64,000 nt of DNA from Amorphophallus konjac (Eukaryota; Streptophyta; Magnoliopsida; Alismatales; Araceae): assembly GCA_022559845.1 (NCBI GenBank), contig JAHNEJ010001594.1, positions 1 through 64,000 of the forward strand, in the 5' to 3' direction. The position numbers and the translations under genes were made by a program. Numbering within the stretch: the stretch's first letter is position 1; each line of letters opens with the position of its first letter. Shown in pieces: positions 1 to 11,549 of this stretch. Under the pieces are notes generated by a model, which was not told the DNA's origin, searched no databases, and saw only the letters and a list, made by a program, of their open reading frames with translations.

Positions 1-447
1 TGTCTTTTTTATGCCAAGTGGCATTTTATAAATATTTATTATTATTAGTTTTTATGGAGGCGTCGAGGGGCCTGGACGCCTCCATTAAAATATATATATT
101 TTTATTTATTTTTTGGGCCCTGAGGAAATAATAAAATAATAAAATAAATTAAAAAGATGGGGGCGTCCAGGGGCCTGGACGCCCCCATTAAGACCCACCC
201 GGGTCCTCAAATCAGGCGTCGGCGACCGCCCGGTAGACCCCCTTCTTGATTCCGGAACCTCTTGATGCGTCTGACTGGTGTTGATGTCGTCTGAATGCCG
301 TGACGAGACGATTCCGGATGCCGAAAAAGGCAGAAGAAGACCCGAGAAAAGGAAGCACTCGAGTGATTCAAAATGCGTAAGCCGTTGCGGAGCGTTATAT
401 AGTAATATGAGACTTTCTCAGGAGACGTCAAGAATGGCGTGTCTACA
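1..447 (-). mobile_element. Outer end of an LTR from a nested related gypsy element (partial)
   Basis: The last ~45 bases, ending in the LTR-terminus-like TCTACA at 447, match the outer end of element A's LTRs at 1920-1963 and 25535-25581, but the rest of this segment does not match them. Just after 447 the sequence becomes element A's LTR. The simplest reading is a related minus-strand element whose 5' LTR starts at 447 and runs off the left edge, inserted into element A's 3' LTR. Two strong palindromes lie inside, at 54-85 and 157-188. The inference rests on a short terminal match; the rest of this inserted element is outside the window. Confidence 0.5.
54..188. repeat. Two related GC-rich palindromes
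   Basis: Perfect inverted repeats with 11-base arms (54-64 and 75-85) and 15-base arms (157-171 and 174-188). Both have the same core, GGCGTC ... GGCCTGGACGCC, separated by AT-rich sequence. Either could form a stable hairpin in DNA or RNA. Confidence 0.85.
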
Positions 448-1963
448 GCGGGGAGTGGAGCGTGAGAAGGGTGGCTGTCGTTAGTGGTGGGTGTGTGTGT
501 ATGTGCCGTGAGGGAGAGGAGTCTGTGCAGTGAAATGAGTGTGTGTTCCGTGGGGAGGGGAGTGTGAGCAGTGAAGTGCATGTGTGTGCCGTGGGGGTGA
601 GGAGTGTGTGCAGTGAAGTGTGCATGTGTGTGTGTCGTGGGGAGGGGAGTGTGAGCAGTGAAGTGGGGTGTGGGTGTGTGCAGCGAGAGTGAGGGTGAGA
701 ACAGTGAGAAGGGGGTTACGTGAGAGAGAGAGAGGGAAGAAAATAGAGAGAGAGAAAGATACGTGAGGATGTAACGTAGTCAATGTATAGACACAATGTA
801 TAGACTTTGAGAGGTAGTCAATAGAGAAAGAGACATGATGATGATTAGGAGGGAACCAATGTATAGACTTTGAGAGGATGTACAGACTTTGTGAAGCCAA
901 TGTATAGACTTTGAACTTTGTAACGTAGGTAAAGATAGAAACGTATAGACTTTGAGGAAGCCAATGCATAGACTTTGAGAGGATGTACAGACTTTGTGAA
1001 GCAGACTTTGAGGAATGTACAGACTTTGTAACGTAGGTAAAGATAGGAACGTATAGACTTTGAGGAAGCCAATGTATAGACTTTGAGAGGATGTACAGAC
1101 TTGGTGAAGCCAATGTATAGACTTTGAGGATGTACAGACTTTGAGGAAGTACATACTTTGTGAAGCCAATGTATAAGCTTTGAGGAAGCCAACGTATAGA
1201 CTTTGTGAAGCCAATGTATAGACTTTGAGGAAGCCAATGTATAGACTTTGAGGATGCCAATGTGTAGACTTTGAGTGAATGTGGAGATGAATGTATAGAC
1301 TTGGAGTGAATGTATAGACTTGGAGTGAATGTATAGACTTGCTAAAAGAGTATAGACTTGCTGAAGAATGTATAGACTTGGCTAAGCTGAACGTACAGAC
1401 TTGCTAAGCTGAACGTACAGACTTGCTGCAATGTATAGACTTTGAACGTACAGACTTGAACGTACAGACTTGCTGCAACGTACAGACTTGGACGTGCAGA
1501 CTTGCTGCAACGTACAGACTTTGAACGTACAGACTTGGACGTACAGACTCGCTGCAACGTACAGACTTTGAACGTACAGACTTGCTGCAACGTACAGACT
1601 TGGACGTACAGACTTGCTGCAACGTACAGACTTGGACATACAGACTCGCCAAGTCATCAAAGCAAATGAACGTACAGACTTGCCGCAACGTACAGACTTG
1701 GACGTACAGACTTGCTGCAATGTACAGACTTGGACGTACAGACTCGCTGCAACGTACAGACTTTGAACGTACAGACTTGCTGCAACGTACAGACTTGGAC
1801 GTACATACTTGCTGCAACGTACAGACTTGGACGTACAGACTCGCCAAGTCATCAAAGCAAAAATGATTAATCACCCACATGAATCAAATGCGCGAGTCAC
1901 TTTAGGGCATCACGATGTAATATGAGGTCTACCCTGGAAAAACGTGAAAACGACGTGTCTACA
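448..1963 (-). repeat. Element A 3' LTR, truncated
   Basis: Matches 24090-25581 nearly end to end: the GTGTGTG-rich block, the AG-rich block, the arrays based on TATAGACTTTGAGGA and ACGTACAGACTTG, and the terminal segment ending TCTACA at 1963. In the minus sense it starts TGTAGACACG. The match stops at about 448, where the nested LTR begins, so the part equivalent to 19523-24090 is missing here. Confidence 0.8.
780..1855. repeat. Tandem arrays in the 3' LTR (about 23-bp and 17-bp units)
   Basis: From about 780 to 1380 a unit built on CAATGTATAGACTTTGAGGA is repeated with small changes. From about 1385 to 1855 a shorter unit built on ACGTACAGACTTGCTGCA follows. The same two arrays in the same order recur at 24435-25460. 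Long open frames here are products of the repetition, not genes. Confidence 0.9.
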
Positions 1964-1982
1964 GCTGTCCCGCCTTGGCATC
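1964..1982 (-). promoter_or_regulatory. Polypurine tract of element A
   Basis: Directly inside the 3' LTR the minus strand reads AAGGCGGGACAGC before the LTR's TGTAG. A purine-rich run touching the LTR start is the expected primer for plus-strand DNA synthesis. The assignment is from position and composition only. Confidence 0.6.
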
Positions 1983-3142
1983 TGCTTTGTAGGGAAATGA
2001 CATGTAATAGAATGGAATGAAATGGATTGGATGAAATGGAGTGAAGTGAAAAGCAGGTGCCAAGGTGTGATGAGACACGTCTTCATCATTTTCCTGATGG
2101 AAATCTTTCTCGAGTTTCACCGAAGTAACCTTGAAGAAAGCTCTCCAAAATCGATCATTGTTTGGATGATAAACACACCGGGAATGACAAAATGTGCACT
2201 GGGGCATAAACAATTAAAAGGACCAACTTCACGGTGCGGAAGTACCTGGGTCGTAGGCCTGCAGGTTTCACCATTGGAGAGCGGTTACCAGCCATTGTGG
2301 ACGTGCTACAGCCAAGGTGGGTCCGAGGGGAATGAAAAAAGATGATTTGGGGACAAATCCAAACAATGGTTTCTTCCAGAGAAACATCTCAAGGCAGTCT
2401 CGGGAAACTCAGTACTCGACTCAGAATGGAATATCTCATATGTAAGCATTTAAGCACAGTGACTCACACAATCAAAGTAAGTGAATGATTTTCCACGATA
2501 AACTCAAAGTCCTACATGAATGCATGCTGGGTTTAAAAGGAAAAATTAAAACAAAAGAAAATAGAAGATAGTCAAGGATAATAATGCTAAGTTGTGAAGA
2601 ATGGGTCAGGATGCCGATACGGTGAGTTGACACTGAGCCGGGGCCCGTTTATCCGCGCATCGACTCATCGAACGGAACCATCGTCCCCATACTATCACAA
2701 CTCAACGGCCTATCCGTACGATTCGAACTCTTCCGAGATCATCACTGTTTTTGTTGAAGGGGAACTCAGATCTCGGATTCATTCGGACCGTAAGGTCCTT
2801 GACATGCTCTAGTAGTGTAGATATCATATAGTAAGATGCAAGACGCAATGGGGTCAGTCACCGAGGTGACTTAAGGGAGGGACATGCTCTCCCTTTTTTT
2901 TATTTTTTTATTTTTTTTTCATCATCATTTTTTTCTTTTGTGATACCTGCAATCGACAGTTAGCACACAATTATTGCATAAGAAATAAAATTGCATTCTA
3001 CTGTACAAAGAAATCCGCACACCAAAGTGATTCACAGAGACTATCAAAACACTGTGCAAAGCAAACCATATTCCCTCGGTCAAAGTCCATGACGGTAACT
3101 CATCATTAATGCTTTACTTTTACCATTTTACCACCTTTCCTC
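1983..3142. other. Non-coding spacer between 3' LTR and antisense gene 1
   Basis: No convincing coding sequence on either strand. It contains a small inverted repeat, GGGAG ... CTCCC, near 2875-2893, followed by a T-rich run, and a stretch of mixed low complexity. It belongs to the long non-pol region of element A. Confidence 0.5.
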
Positions 3143-3160
3143 CTATAAGTACCCCCTAGC
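3143..3160 (+). promoter_or_regulatory. TATA-like promoter of antisense gene 1
   Basis: The sequence TCCTATAAGTACCCC lies about 85 bases before the chosen ATG. A very similar element, CCTATAAATACCTCCCC, sits about 105 bases before gene 2, and the two genes share their N-terminal exon, so a duplicated promoter is likely. Confidence 0.5.
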
Positions 3161-3231
3161 TCTTAGCCAGATGTCATTCAAGGGTGTTCTATTCTTTTGA
3201 GATGGGAAGAGAGAGGTCCCAGTCCTTGGAG

Positions 3232-4637
3232 ATGGAGGGTGAACCTTCCCGCCTTACCAAAAGGGGGAGATTCGATCGCGAATTCAAGAAATTGATCGAC
3301 ATTGAAGGTGATCTGAGCGAAAGGATTCGGTCGCGGATGGTAAGCCTAGCCCTTTTCCTCTATTTTTCTTGCATGAGTCCTTTCTTATCCCTTGATTCTT
3401 TTCTTTCCTTTTCTTTCAGCCGTATCCTCTCTTTCCGGGCCCGAGGAAATTCTCCAAGCTGCCGTGGCTGTCGAAGCTCACGTCCAACATTACTACCGAC
3501 ATGAGGGTTTTCATTTCAAAGTGGCACCTTCAAGGCCTGGTTATCCACGCCAAATATTATAACAAGATCTGCATGGACTGGGCAGCCATGGGTGCACTGG
3601 TAGAGGTTTGGCACCCTGAAACTCACACCTTCGTCTTTCCTACTTTTGAATCGACGATCCTTCTGGAGGAAGCGGAACTCCTGCTTGGCTTAAACAGATT
3701 CAGACATGATGGCAAAATAAAAATTTTGCCTCTGGGGAAGAAGGCATCCTCTGAGGAAATTCTGGGGAGCTTCATGCCCTGCGGAGCCATTAAAGGTGTT
3801 CAAATCCAGAAGGGAATCAACTTACAAAAGCTCGCAGACTGGACCATGAGCGCTTTGGAAAGATTGACAGGTGACGAATGCTTAGAAGGACTCATGAAAG
3901 GGTTCGTGATATGTTTGGCCGGAGCTCTCCTCTTCCCCAGCACCGACAATATCATGGAGGAGGATCAGCTGGGCGCGATTTGCGAACTCTGGAAGGGCAG
4001 AAGAGTGGGGTCGGCCGTCCTCGCCTACCTTTACAGCGGTCTCACGGCTTCCAGCATGGGCCAGCCCCCTTATGGGTGCATGTTTCTCCTCAATTGCTGG
4101 ATCGATCTCCACTTCAAATTTGATCGCTACGAGGAGGCACGAACTACTTTCAGAATCTTCCAACAAAGCCCCCTTTATCACATGGTTGATGTGTTGGGTT
4201 TTGGCGGGAAGGTGGTTAATCGCATGCCCCGGCTGAAGTCACGTGGAGACTGGCGCACTTACTTCAACACTTTGGAGTGAGATGCGTTTATTCACGCGCC
4301 ATCATGTTTACTTGGACGTGAACTTCTCACGAGATCCTCCCCTGATGCGGAACTCCAACTTATTGGTGCAACTGAGTTTGTTATTTACAGCTCGCACCGG
4401 TGTTGCCTGCAAATCGGCCTTCCGTGACACTCTTTTCCTACGCTATCTGACCTTCCTTTGATTAAAGAAAGGGAGTTGGGCACGGATGATGATGCAATAG
4501 ACATGACAGCGATCAAATCAGCGTGGAAGGCAAGCGTTCCACAGAAGGCGATGGTGTCTGTGAGTGAGGATCGGGAGCTATGGAAGGCTTATGTAATGGA
4601 GCTCGGGAAACTGAGGCCTGAGGTGCCCAAACCTTGA
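3232..4637 (+). pseudogene. Antisense gene 1: plant-mobile-domain (PMD-type) protein, disrupted
   Basis: Plus-strand gene antisense to element A. The start at 3232 (MEGE...) is chosen because the same start and N-terminal exon occur in gene 2; an upstream in-frame ATG lies at 3184. Exon 1 is 3232-3339 (36 codons), the intron 3340-3419 (GTAAGC ... TTTCAG, 80 bases), and exon 2 runs 3420-4280 in frame, giving 322 residues. The segment around 3580-3720, with MGALVEVW, PETHTF and LLLGLN, fits the plant mobile domain (aminotransferase-like PMD), a plant family found both in host genes and as extra ORFs of Tat retrotransposons. After the stop at 4278 another frame stays open to a TGA at 4637, ending RPEVPKP, with AATAAA just downstream near 4652, so the 3' part is probably frameshifted. 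Function in the element is unknown. Confidence 0.65.
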
Positions 4638-5630
4638 TGTATCTCGTTTTGAAATAAATGTCAATTCTTAATGCCACTGTACGCTCCTTGAATCTTCCCT
4701 TTTCCTTTTGACATGGGTGGCTTAGAATGGCAGACGCCGGACGACGGCTACCTGTCATCTGTCGGGAGCCGGAGGACCAGAATAACTTCAGCATGAGGGG
4801 TTGCCCTGAGGCGTCCTAGAGCTGAAAGTTTCTCTCCGAGTGTCAAGGAGAGATGTAAGGGGGAAGAGTGGAGAGAGAGATGGGGATAGAGCGACATCGA
4901 GGTTTAGGCAAGAGGGGGGCAATGAAGGCCCTGGTGATGAAGCTTTAGGAGAAACAACAAACGGACGCGTCAATCCCTCAGAGTTGTTACAGATTAGGGC
5001 AGAATCGGAGCTCGCAGTGGAGGAGTTCCTGGAGCTGGTGCAGTCTCCTTCGGCAGAACAGAGGGCAGCCGAACCAACAGCCTCAACTTCAAGAGCTTCG
5101 CGGCCATCGGGATCGCGAGAGAAGCAGGAGGACGACGAAGAGCACCGCCGAAGAGCCGGTGGGAACTTGTGGTACGGCAAAGCGATTGCTGCATCACGGA
5201 ACTATAGAAAGCCTCCGAGGGTCTTCTTGCCTTCGGAGAGAAGAGAGAAGAGAAGTGACCAGGAGGGTGATGAGGGTTAGTGAGTGGCTTGCATATCCAC
5301 TCTTTCCTCATGACGGGCACAAACCCTTATATAGATGTATGAGTGGAATGGCTTGGTTCAAGAGCGGCTTGCCTGCCTAGGGTGCGTTCCTTCTGGTATA
5401 TGCCTCTTCTTCACCACGTGGGTCCTGCGAGACATGCTCGATGAGTCATCTCCTTGAAACATGGGGAATCTTTGGACCGAAGAGAGAGGACAAGTTGGCA
5501 AATCACGCCTCTGGATCGATCACTCCAGATGATAGAGTGGCATACGGGAGTAAAGGGTGGATGACTTGTCACGAGGGCCACTGCTAAGCATGATAGGGAT
5601 AGGCCCAGATCACGTCCATTCCAATCCTAT
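4638..5630. other. Spacer between the two antisense genes
   Basis: A plus-strand frame of 146 codons (4840-5280) and an overlapping minus-strand frame of 130 codons (4788-5180) are both open; neither shows a family I recognise. On the minus strand a TATA-like CTATATAAGG lies near 5326-5336, so a divergent minus transcript is possible. I do not call a gene here. Confidence 0.35.
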
Positions 5631-5643
5631 AAATACCTCCCCT
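5627..5643 (+). promoter_or_regulatory. TATA-like promoter of antisense gene 2
   Basis: CCTATAAATACCTCCCC lies about 105 bases upstream of the ATG at 5739. It resembles the element before gene 1. Confidence 0.55.
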
Positions 5644-5738
5644 TTCGCTCGACTTGGAAGCACCGAAGTCGTGAGAGCAGATTTGAGGAGTGCAAGTTTG
5701 TAAGTGGGGGAGGTAGTGAGTGTTGCTCATTTATCAGG

Positions 5739-8263
5739 ATGGAGGGTGAATCTAGCTTCAGAGCGGAAGGTGAGTCTTCCCGCTCTTCGAAGAGGAGCAG
5801 ATCTGGTAGCAGTTCCAGAAGACTCTCAGAAGTCGAAGGACAACTGAGTGAGAGGACCCGATCACAGCTTGTACGTGGATCCCTTAGTTCCTTTCTTTCA
5901 TGTTTTCTTTTCCTTTCTTCCGTGCCAAACTCCGCTTTCTCACTTCTTATGGGTGTGCAGAGCCTGATGAGGTCGCACATCTCGTGGGAGCTGGTGGTAG
6001 CAGCATATTGAGGTCTGCCTGCCTTCCAGAAGGCGAGGCTAGACATAATGGGGTTCGAGGCCTTCCTCCGAATCGAGCCAATTAAGCTCCACCTTGCCCT
6101 GATCCAAGCACTGCATGAAAGATGGGACCCAGTGAGCCGGGCATTTCTGATGCCATGGGGGCACATGGTGCCCAGCCTGGAAGACATGGTCCGCATCACA
6201 GGCCTGAAGGTAGATGGGGAAGCGGTGACTGGCGTCACCTACGCGGACTACAGAGAAGGTGCCCAGAAGTTGTTGGGGCTGGACCTTGACGGTCGGAAGA
6301 ACAGGTCAGTAGCCAATGCATCGATCATGGAGGCGCTAGGGCTTACTGACATTCGTCCACGGGATGACGAGTCCCTGGAGGAATTCATGGAAAGAGCCGA
6401 AAGAGGAGCCCGTGCTGTGTACTGCGTGGACGCCAGTAACTGGAGAGGACCAACATGGATCTGAGGAGGTTCCTCCTCTTTCTGTTGGGCAAGTTGCTAC
6501 TGGGCTCCAAGGGAGATAATATACACTACCGCTTCCTGGAGCTGCTCATGGATTTGGAGTGAGTAGGACAGTACGCCTGGGGAGCTGCCGTACTAGCGCA
6601 TCTATTCACAGGTCTATCGCAAAGGACAGGCCGAGAGGTGACAATAAATGGGTTTACGCCCTTCATCCAGGTAAAAGATTATTTTTGTGGTTTTTATTTT
6701 ATGATTTTTTTTTATATTTGTTGATGCCAATGACACATGATGTTGTAGCTATGGAGCTACTATTATATTCCAATGGGGAGAGCTCGACACTGGCGGCCAA
6801 TGACGATCCCGTTGGCTAGGCGGTGGCAACCCATCATGAGTACAGCACCACTATCCTACCAACTGATGGTATTGAGACGGGAGCTACAAGAGTTCCCTGC
6901 AACGATGGTAGGATACTCTTTTCTTTTTTTTTTTTGTTCATTTTTTACCATTTTTTTGTATTTTTGGGTAACTAAGCAGATATGTACAACCCAACGTAGG
7001 TGAACTGGAGGCCTTACTCGAATATGGTCGATGTCGACCAGTCATGGGTAATTGGAAGCCGTGCCCGGTTCGGACGGGACCTCTTGCTCCATTGCTTGAA
7101 TGAAATTGAGCCACTAAGGCTACGATTAGCCATGAGGACCCTAGGGCTTGCCCAGGAATGGGTGGATATGACCAACTCACCCAGCGTCGGGAAGAAGACG
7201 CGTGGGCCGGTAATCTGCATTGATTGGAGGGTGCGCTTCCCCGAACAGTATGAAGACTGGCAACGGGGTGGCATGCTCGTGGAATCACAGGCCCAAGATA
7301 GCGAGGATTACCTATGCCTCTACAGGGCAATGTACGCAGAGAGGCTCCATCCTGGAGGGCTTGTGGAGGTAAAGTAAAAACACCATTTTTTTTTGCCTTT
7401 TACAATTTCCATTTTTTTTGACTTTTTGTGAGCTCAAGAGCCATAAGTGTAGGATGCCTGTGACACCATAATAATGAACTTACGAGCTCGTTTGGCGGAC
7501 ACGGAGCAAGAGTTGAATGACACCCGAGCGGCTCTGGGTTCATCAGTAAGTGTATATGTACATGCTCCTGATATGACTTGAAATTCATGGGGCTTTAACC
7601 ACTTAAATGTCACCTCATGTGCCGCAGCGTGCCCAGCTCGATGCAGTTTCATCGGCAATGGGGGCAGACGACGTTTCTTCCAGTCTATGGATTCCTACCT
7701 CAGAATTAGATCTACTCCACGAGCAGCTTGCTCATACCACACAGCGGGCTGCGGAGGCAGAAGGGATACTTTCTGCATAGGTGGGGGTCTCACCATTTAA
7801 TATCCCTAGTTCAAGCATTGTCATATGCCTGAGATGAGATGTATGGCAGGAGAAAGAAACGCATGAGGCACTCGCGCATGCCACCCAGAAGGAAGCTAGA
7901 ATAGCTGAGCTGGAAGAGGAACTGCAGCGTCGTCCAGGTGACGACTCTTCTAGGGACGCTGTGGAGCTGAGGATCACCCTTCAGCTGGAGAGAGAAGATA
8001 GAGAAAGGGAACGAGCCGAGAGAGAAAAGGACAGGGAACGAGAGAAAGCCAAGAGATCCGCCGAGAAAGAAGAGAAGAGGGCCCTGGAAGCCCAATTATT
8101 TGAATTGAGGACCAGTCTCGGCCTCGCCGAGCAGTGGCTAAAGGATGGCGAGGAACGCTACCGGAGAGCACGAGAGCGTGGCTTTCGTGTTAGTAGCTTT
8201 TTTTGCTGCCCCCACAGATCGGCGTCGGGGAGTGGAGATAGAAAGAGGACAACAAAGCGGTAG
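5739..8263 (+). pseudogene. Antisense gene 2: multi-exon plant-mobile-domain protein with coiled-coil tail
   Basis: Plus-strand, intron-containing gene antisense to element A. Exon 1 is 5739-5870 (44 codons, Ser/Arg-rich, ending SERTRSQL much like gene 1). Exon 2 begins after the AG at 5960. The PMD core lies at about 6012-6660 (LIQALHERWD, AFLMPWGHM, RITGLKVDG, then YAWGAAVLAHLF). Further exons are 6749-6907 and 7000-7368, each bordered by GT and AG, with T-rich introns. The last exons, about 7470-8260, encode a highly charged Glu/Arg/Lys coiled coil. Lesions: an in-frame TGA at 6009-6011, a frameshift near 6455, and a TGA near 6560 just before VGQYAWG. The PMD family is known as an antisense extra ORF in Tat elements; its role there is unknown. 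The exon map is my reading of splice sites and frame. Confidence 0.65.
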
Positions 8264-10219
8264 AAGTACCGCTTTTCATGGTTGGGTAGCACCCTCAAGA
8301 ACGTCTTGCCCGGAGAGTGGCATGACAAGTAATGTGGAGAGAGAAGGTGGAACCTGATGTAGACTTTTGTTTATTTTTGGTTGAAAGTGGAATAAACTAG
8401 TTTGTGCTTGATTCTCTGCTTCTTTCTTGATCACTCTAATCCCTGCATACACCTAAGCAAACAAGTTAGCATTTCTGCTCTAACTTGCCCCTTGCTCAAT
8501 AAGCAAACGAGGTTTTGAACTGTCCTTGATAACGAGTCAAGGGGCAAGCCTTTATTAACAAAGATAATAATAAAGGATAATGATGAATGCGGCACACAAG
8601 CACACAGATGCAAACGGAAATTTAAAATGAGATGTTGCATACAAATACCAACATGCAAATTGTGATTTTTTTTTTATTTTTTATTTTGGAGTTTTCATTC
8701 ATTTTTTTTGTGTTTTGTTGTTTGTTTATTTTTTTTTATCTTTTACATTTCCATTTTTTTGTGCATATACATTTTTCTGCTTTTTTTCGGATTTTTGGAT
8801 TTGTTATTTTTTTTGTTTGTTTTTCGTTTGTTTATTTTTATTTTTGCTAATGCATGATGACCACTTGATATAACATCTAACCTGCATGAGAACAAGGGTT
8901 TCTTACTAACCTCCCAGACATCCTAAGTGCACATCTAAGTTGATTTGGGCCTCTAGACTCCTCAAATGATAATCCCGCCGGCTAAGATTTACCCTGATGA
9001 CAATACCGTCATGCCATGCTTAGGCTCCCAGTTGCTTCCGACCACAGGGATTCACCCAAAAAGTGTTCGAGGTAAGTGATCTGCCCGACCCGGGTCTATT
9101 TCCTCACAACTCTAGATGATATATGATGGAACACCTTGGAACCCAAACGACCAACCGCGCGACGCTGACCCGGAATCAGACGTCGTCGCACCCATAGGTA
9201 ACGCGCTTGCATTGGTCTAAACCCGAGGTTAGACTAAGAAGACATCAAGATGGTAGATAGGGGTCTTGACTGGCCAGAAACACGGAGACTCCTTTGCGAC
9301 AATGACTTTTACTTTTCAAAATGGACAACCATATGTTTGCAAGCTTTGGTGAGTTTTACCCTTCGGGAACTCATTGAGCATTTATCTTCAGGGGAAGAAG
9401 AAAGAGTATTGGGGGCAAACCTCCTGAGAGGACCGGCAAAATCGTTAACCCGACGAGCCAGTAGGGGCACACTTAACTCTCCCTTTCGGACAACTTTAGA
9501 CCAAATCTCAAGCATTTACATCTCATGACCCCTCTTGTATAGAATTTGACTTTCAGTCAAAGGGGTTTCATTTGTGGGATCAGGCACGGTTACGACCAGG
9601 CTTTTCACTTGACTTTGATTTTGTTCTTCTTTTCTGATTTTTTCTTGACATATTCTTGCGAGGGACATAGTATTTTGACAATGTGAAATCCCTCTTGTAA
9701 GCCTGCGGGGACACTGCCCTCTTCTCGTGCTCTGACCCATGCTCGAAGAATTGGACCCTACTCTCACCCTAGGGGTTATGTTCGTGTTTCCCGTGCTCAG
9801 CGTTTTAAGGGCGCCGGCTATCTCATTCGGTCGAAGAGAGAGAGAATAAAGATTTAAGCTTTCTTGAAGACCCTCTAGGTGAGGCCCCACCATAAGCGAT
9901 GCTACCGACTTGTACATGCATGTTGCCTTCTTTTGAAGGGGCATAAGCCGAACTAGTCGAACATGGATCTCCACGGTTCTGGCAAACCAAGATCTGAGAC
10001 CTACCAAGTCTTAGTGGACCATATCCTATCATGAAGATGAGATGCGATAACTTGATTGCATGGTGGTCTCCAGACATTAGCATTTTGAATTTTTTATATT
10101 TTTTTTCTTCATTTTTCATTTTTTTCTTTTTTTTGTTATTGTATATATACATGTTTTTGTTGTTTTCTATTTTTTTTGTTGTTTTTCGTTTCATCATTTT
10201 TGACATTATGTACACCTAT
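8264..10219. other. Non-coding region between integrase and antisense gene 2
   Basis: No supported gene. It holds long T-rich runs on the plus strand at 8660-8850 and 10090-10200, which create spurious Phe-rich frames, and otherwise unremarkable sequence. Confidence 0.5.
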
Positions 10220-11478
10220 CTAAGGGTAGTACTTCTTAAGATAAAGCCCATTCCAAGGGTGGGATAACTCGATCCCCTCAGTATTTACTAGCCTGTAGGC
10301 ATTGCCAGGATGCACAGCCTGAACCACGTATGGTCCTTCCCAATTGGGTTGGAGTTTAGAACGTGGCCCACCAGGTTTTACAAAAATTCTTTTAACTACC
10401 ATTTCACCGATTCGAAATTTCCTTTCAATGACCTTCTTTTGATAAAAACGTGTGAGCCTATTCTGATATACACGTGCATGCTCGACAGCGGCCAGCCGTT
10501 TCTCATCTAAGAGTTCCAATTGGGCAAGGAGTGAATCATGACGTTCGTGGAGGGGAAACTCCTTGTCCAACTGTACCCTGAGAGAAGGAACCAAGATTTC
10601 ATACGGAACTACCGCCTCCATCCCATAAGTAAGGGCGAACGGAGTTTGCCCAGTAGGAGTACGGATTGAAGTGCGATAGGCCCATAAAGCCTCAATCAAC
10701 TTTTCTGGCCAATCCGAGAACTTGTTTGACTCACATGTCTTTTTTATGATTTTAATCAATGTTTTATTAGTGGCCTTTGCTTGGCCATTACCTTGTGGAT
10801 AATAAGGTGATGAATGGTGCAATGTAATTTTATACCTTTTGCAGAGGTCCTGAAGGTCCTGAGAAATGAATTGCGGCCCATTGTCGGTGATGATCGTGCT
10901 TGGGATGCCGAACCTGGCGATGATGTTCTTCATGATGAATTTACAGACTGTTGATGCTTTAACCTTCACGTAAGCTTCGACTTCGGCCCATTTGGTGAAG
11001 TACTCCGTTGCAGTAAGGATGAATAATTTTTGCTTAGTGAGGGAGTTAGGATTACCAAGAGGACCAATGACATCGAAAGCCCACATGGAGAAAGGCCATG
11101 GGGAAGATACTGGATGAAGTGAAGAAGATGGGGAATGAATTTTATCGGCGTGAAGTTGACACTTGACACACATGCGGACATAGACGGCACAATCATCTTC
11201 CATGGTGGGCCAGTAAAAGCCTTGCCGAAGGATTTTCTTGGCAAGCATTTGGTATTCACATGGCCACCGCACACACCAGAATGTGCTTCCTCGACGCATT
11301 TCCAGACCTCCTCTTCATCGAGACATCTTAGAAGAACACCAGTAAAGCTTTTCTTATACAGCACTCCTCCGACCAACACGTATCTCTGTGCCACTCTTCT
11401 TATGGCTTTTCTATCTTCTGATGTGGCTTCTCCAGGGTAGGATTGATCTTTGCAATACTTAGCAATTTTATAAACCAT
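10220..11478 (-). pseudogene. Element A integrase
   Basis: Retroviral-type integrase joining element cDNA to chromosomal DNA. In minus order: an N-terminal HHCC zinc-binding region (His residues in EEAHSGVCGGH, cysteines in CVKC), the catalytic core with Asp in FDVIGP and Asp in TDNGPQF, then a C-terminal GPY/F-type segment (WEGPYVV) ending near 10220. The third catalytic residue, normally Glu in the GQAEA context, is Lys here (codon AAG, 10775-10777), so the enzyme should be inactive. A frameshift near 11210-11230 separates the HHCC region from the core. The long tail after the core is as expected for plant gypsy integrases. Confidence 0.85.
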
Positions 11479-11549
11479 GGCTTCTCCTCATCAGCCAATT
11501 CTTCTTCTAACTCTGTCAACATAATTTCCCTCTTCTCAAGGATTTCTTC

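Noticed and set aside
480..1855. Several 90-259-codon frames in the 3' LTR (and the matching ones at 23658-25036)
   Set aside because: They follow from the tandem arrays in the LTR.
8632..8850. A Phe-rich 72-codon frame resembling membrane helices
   Set aside because: Simply a T-rich run; no other coding sign.
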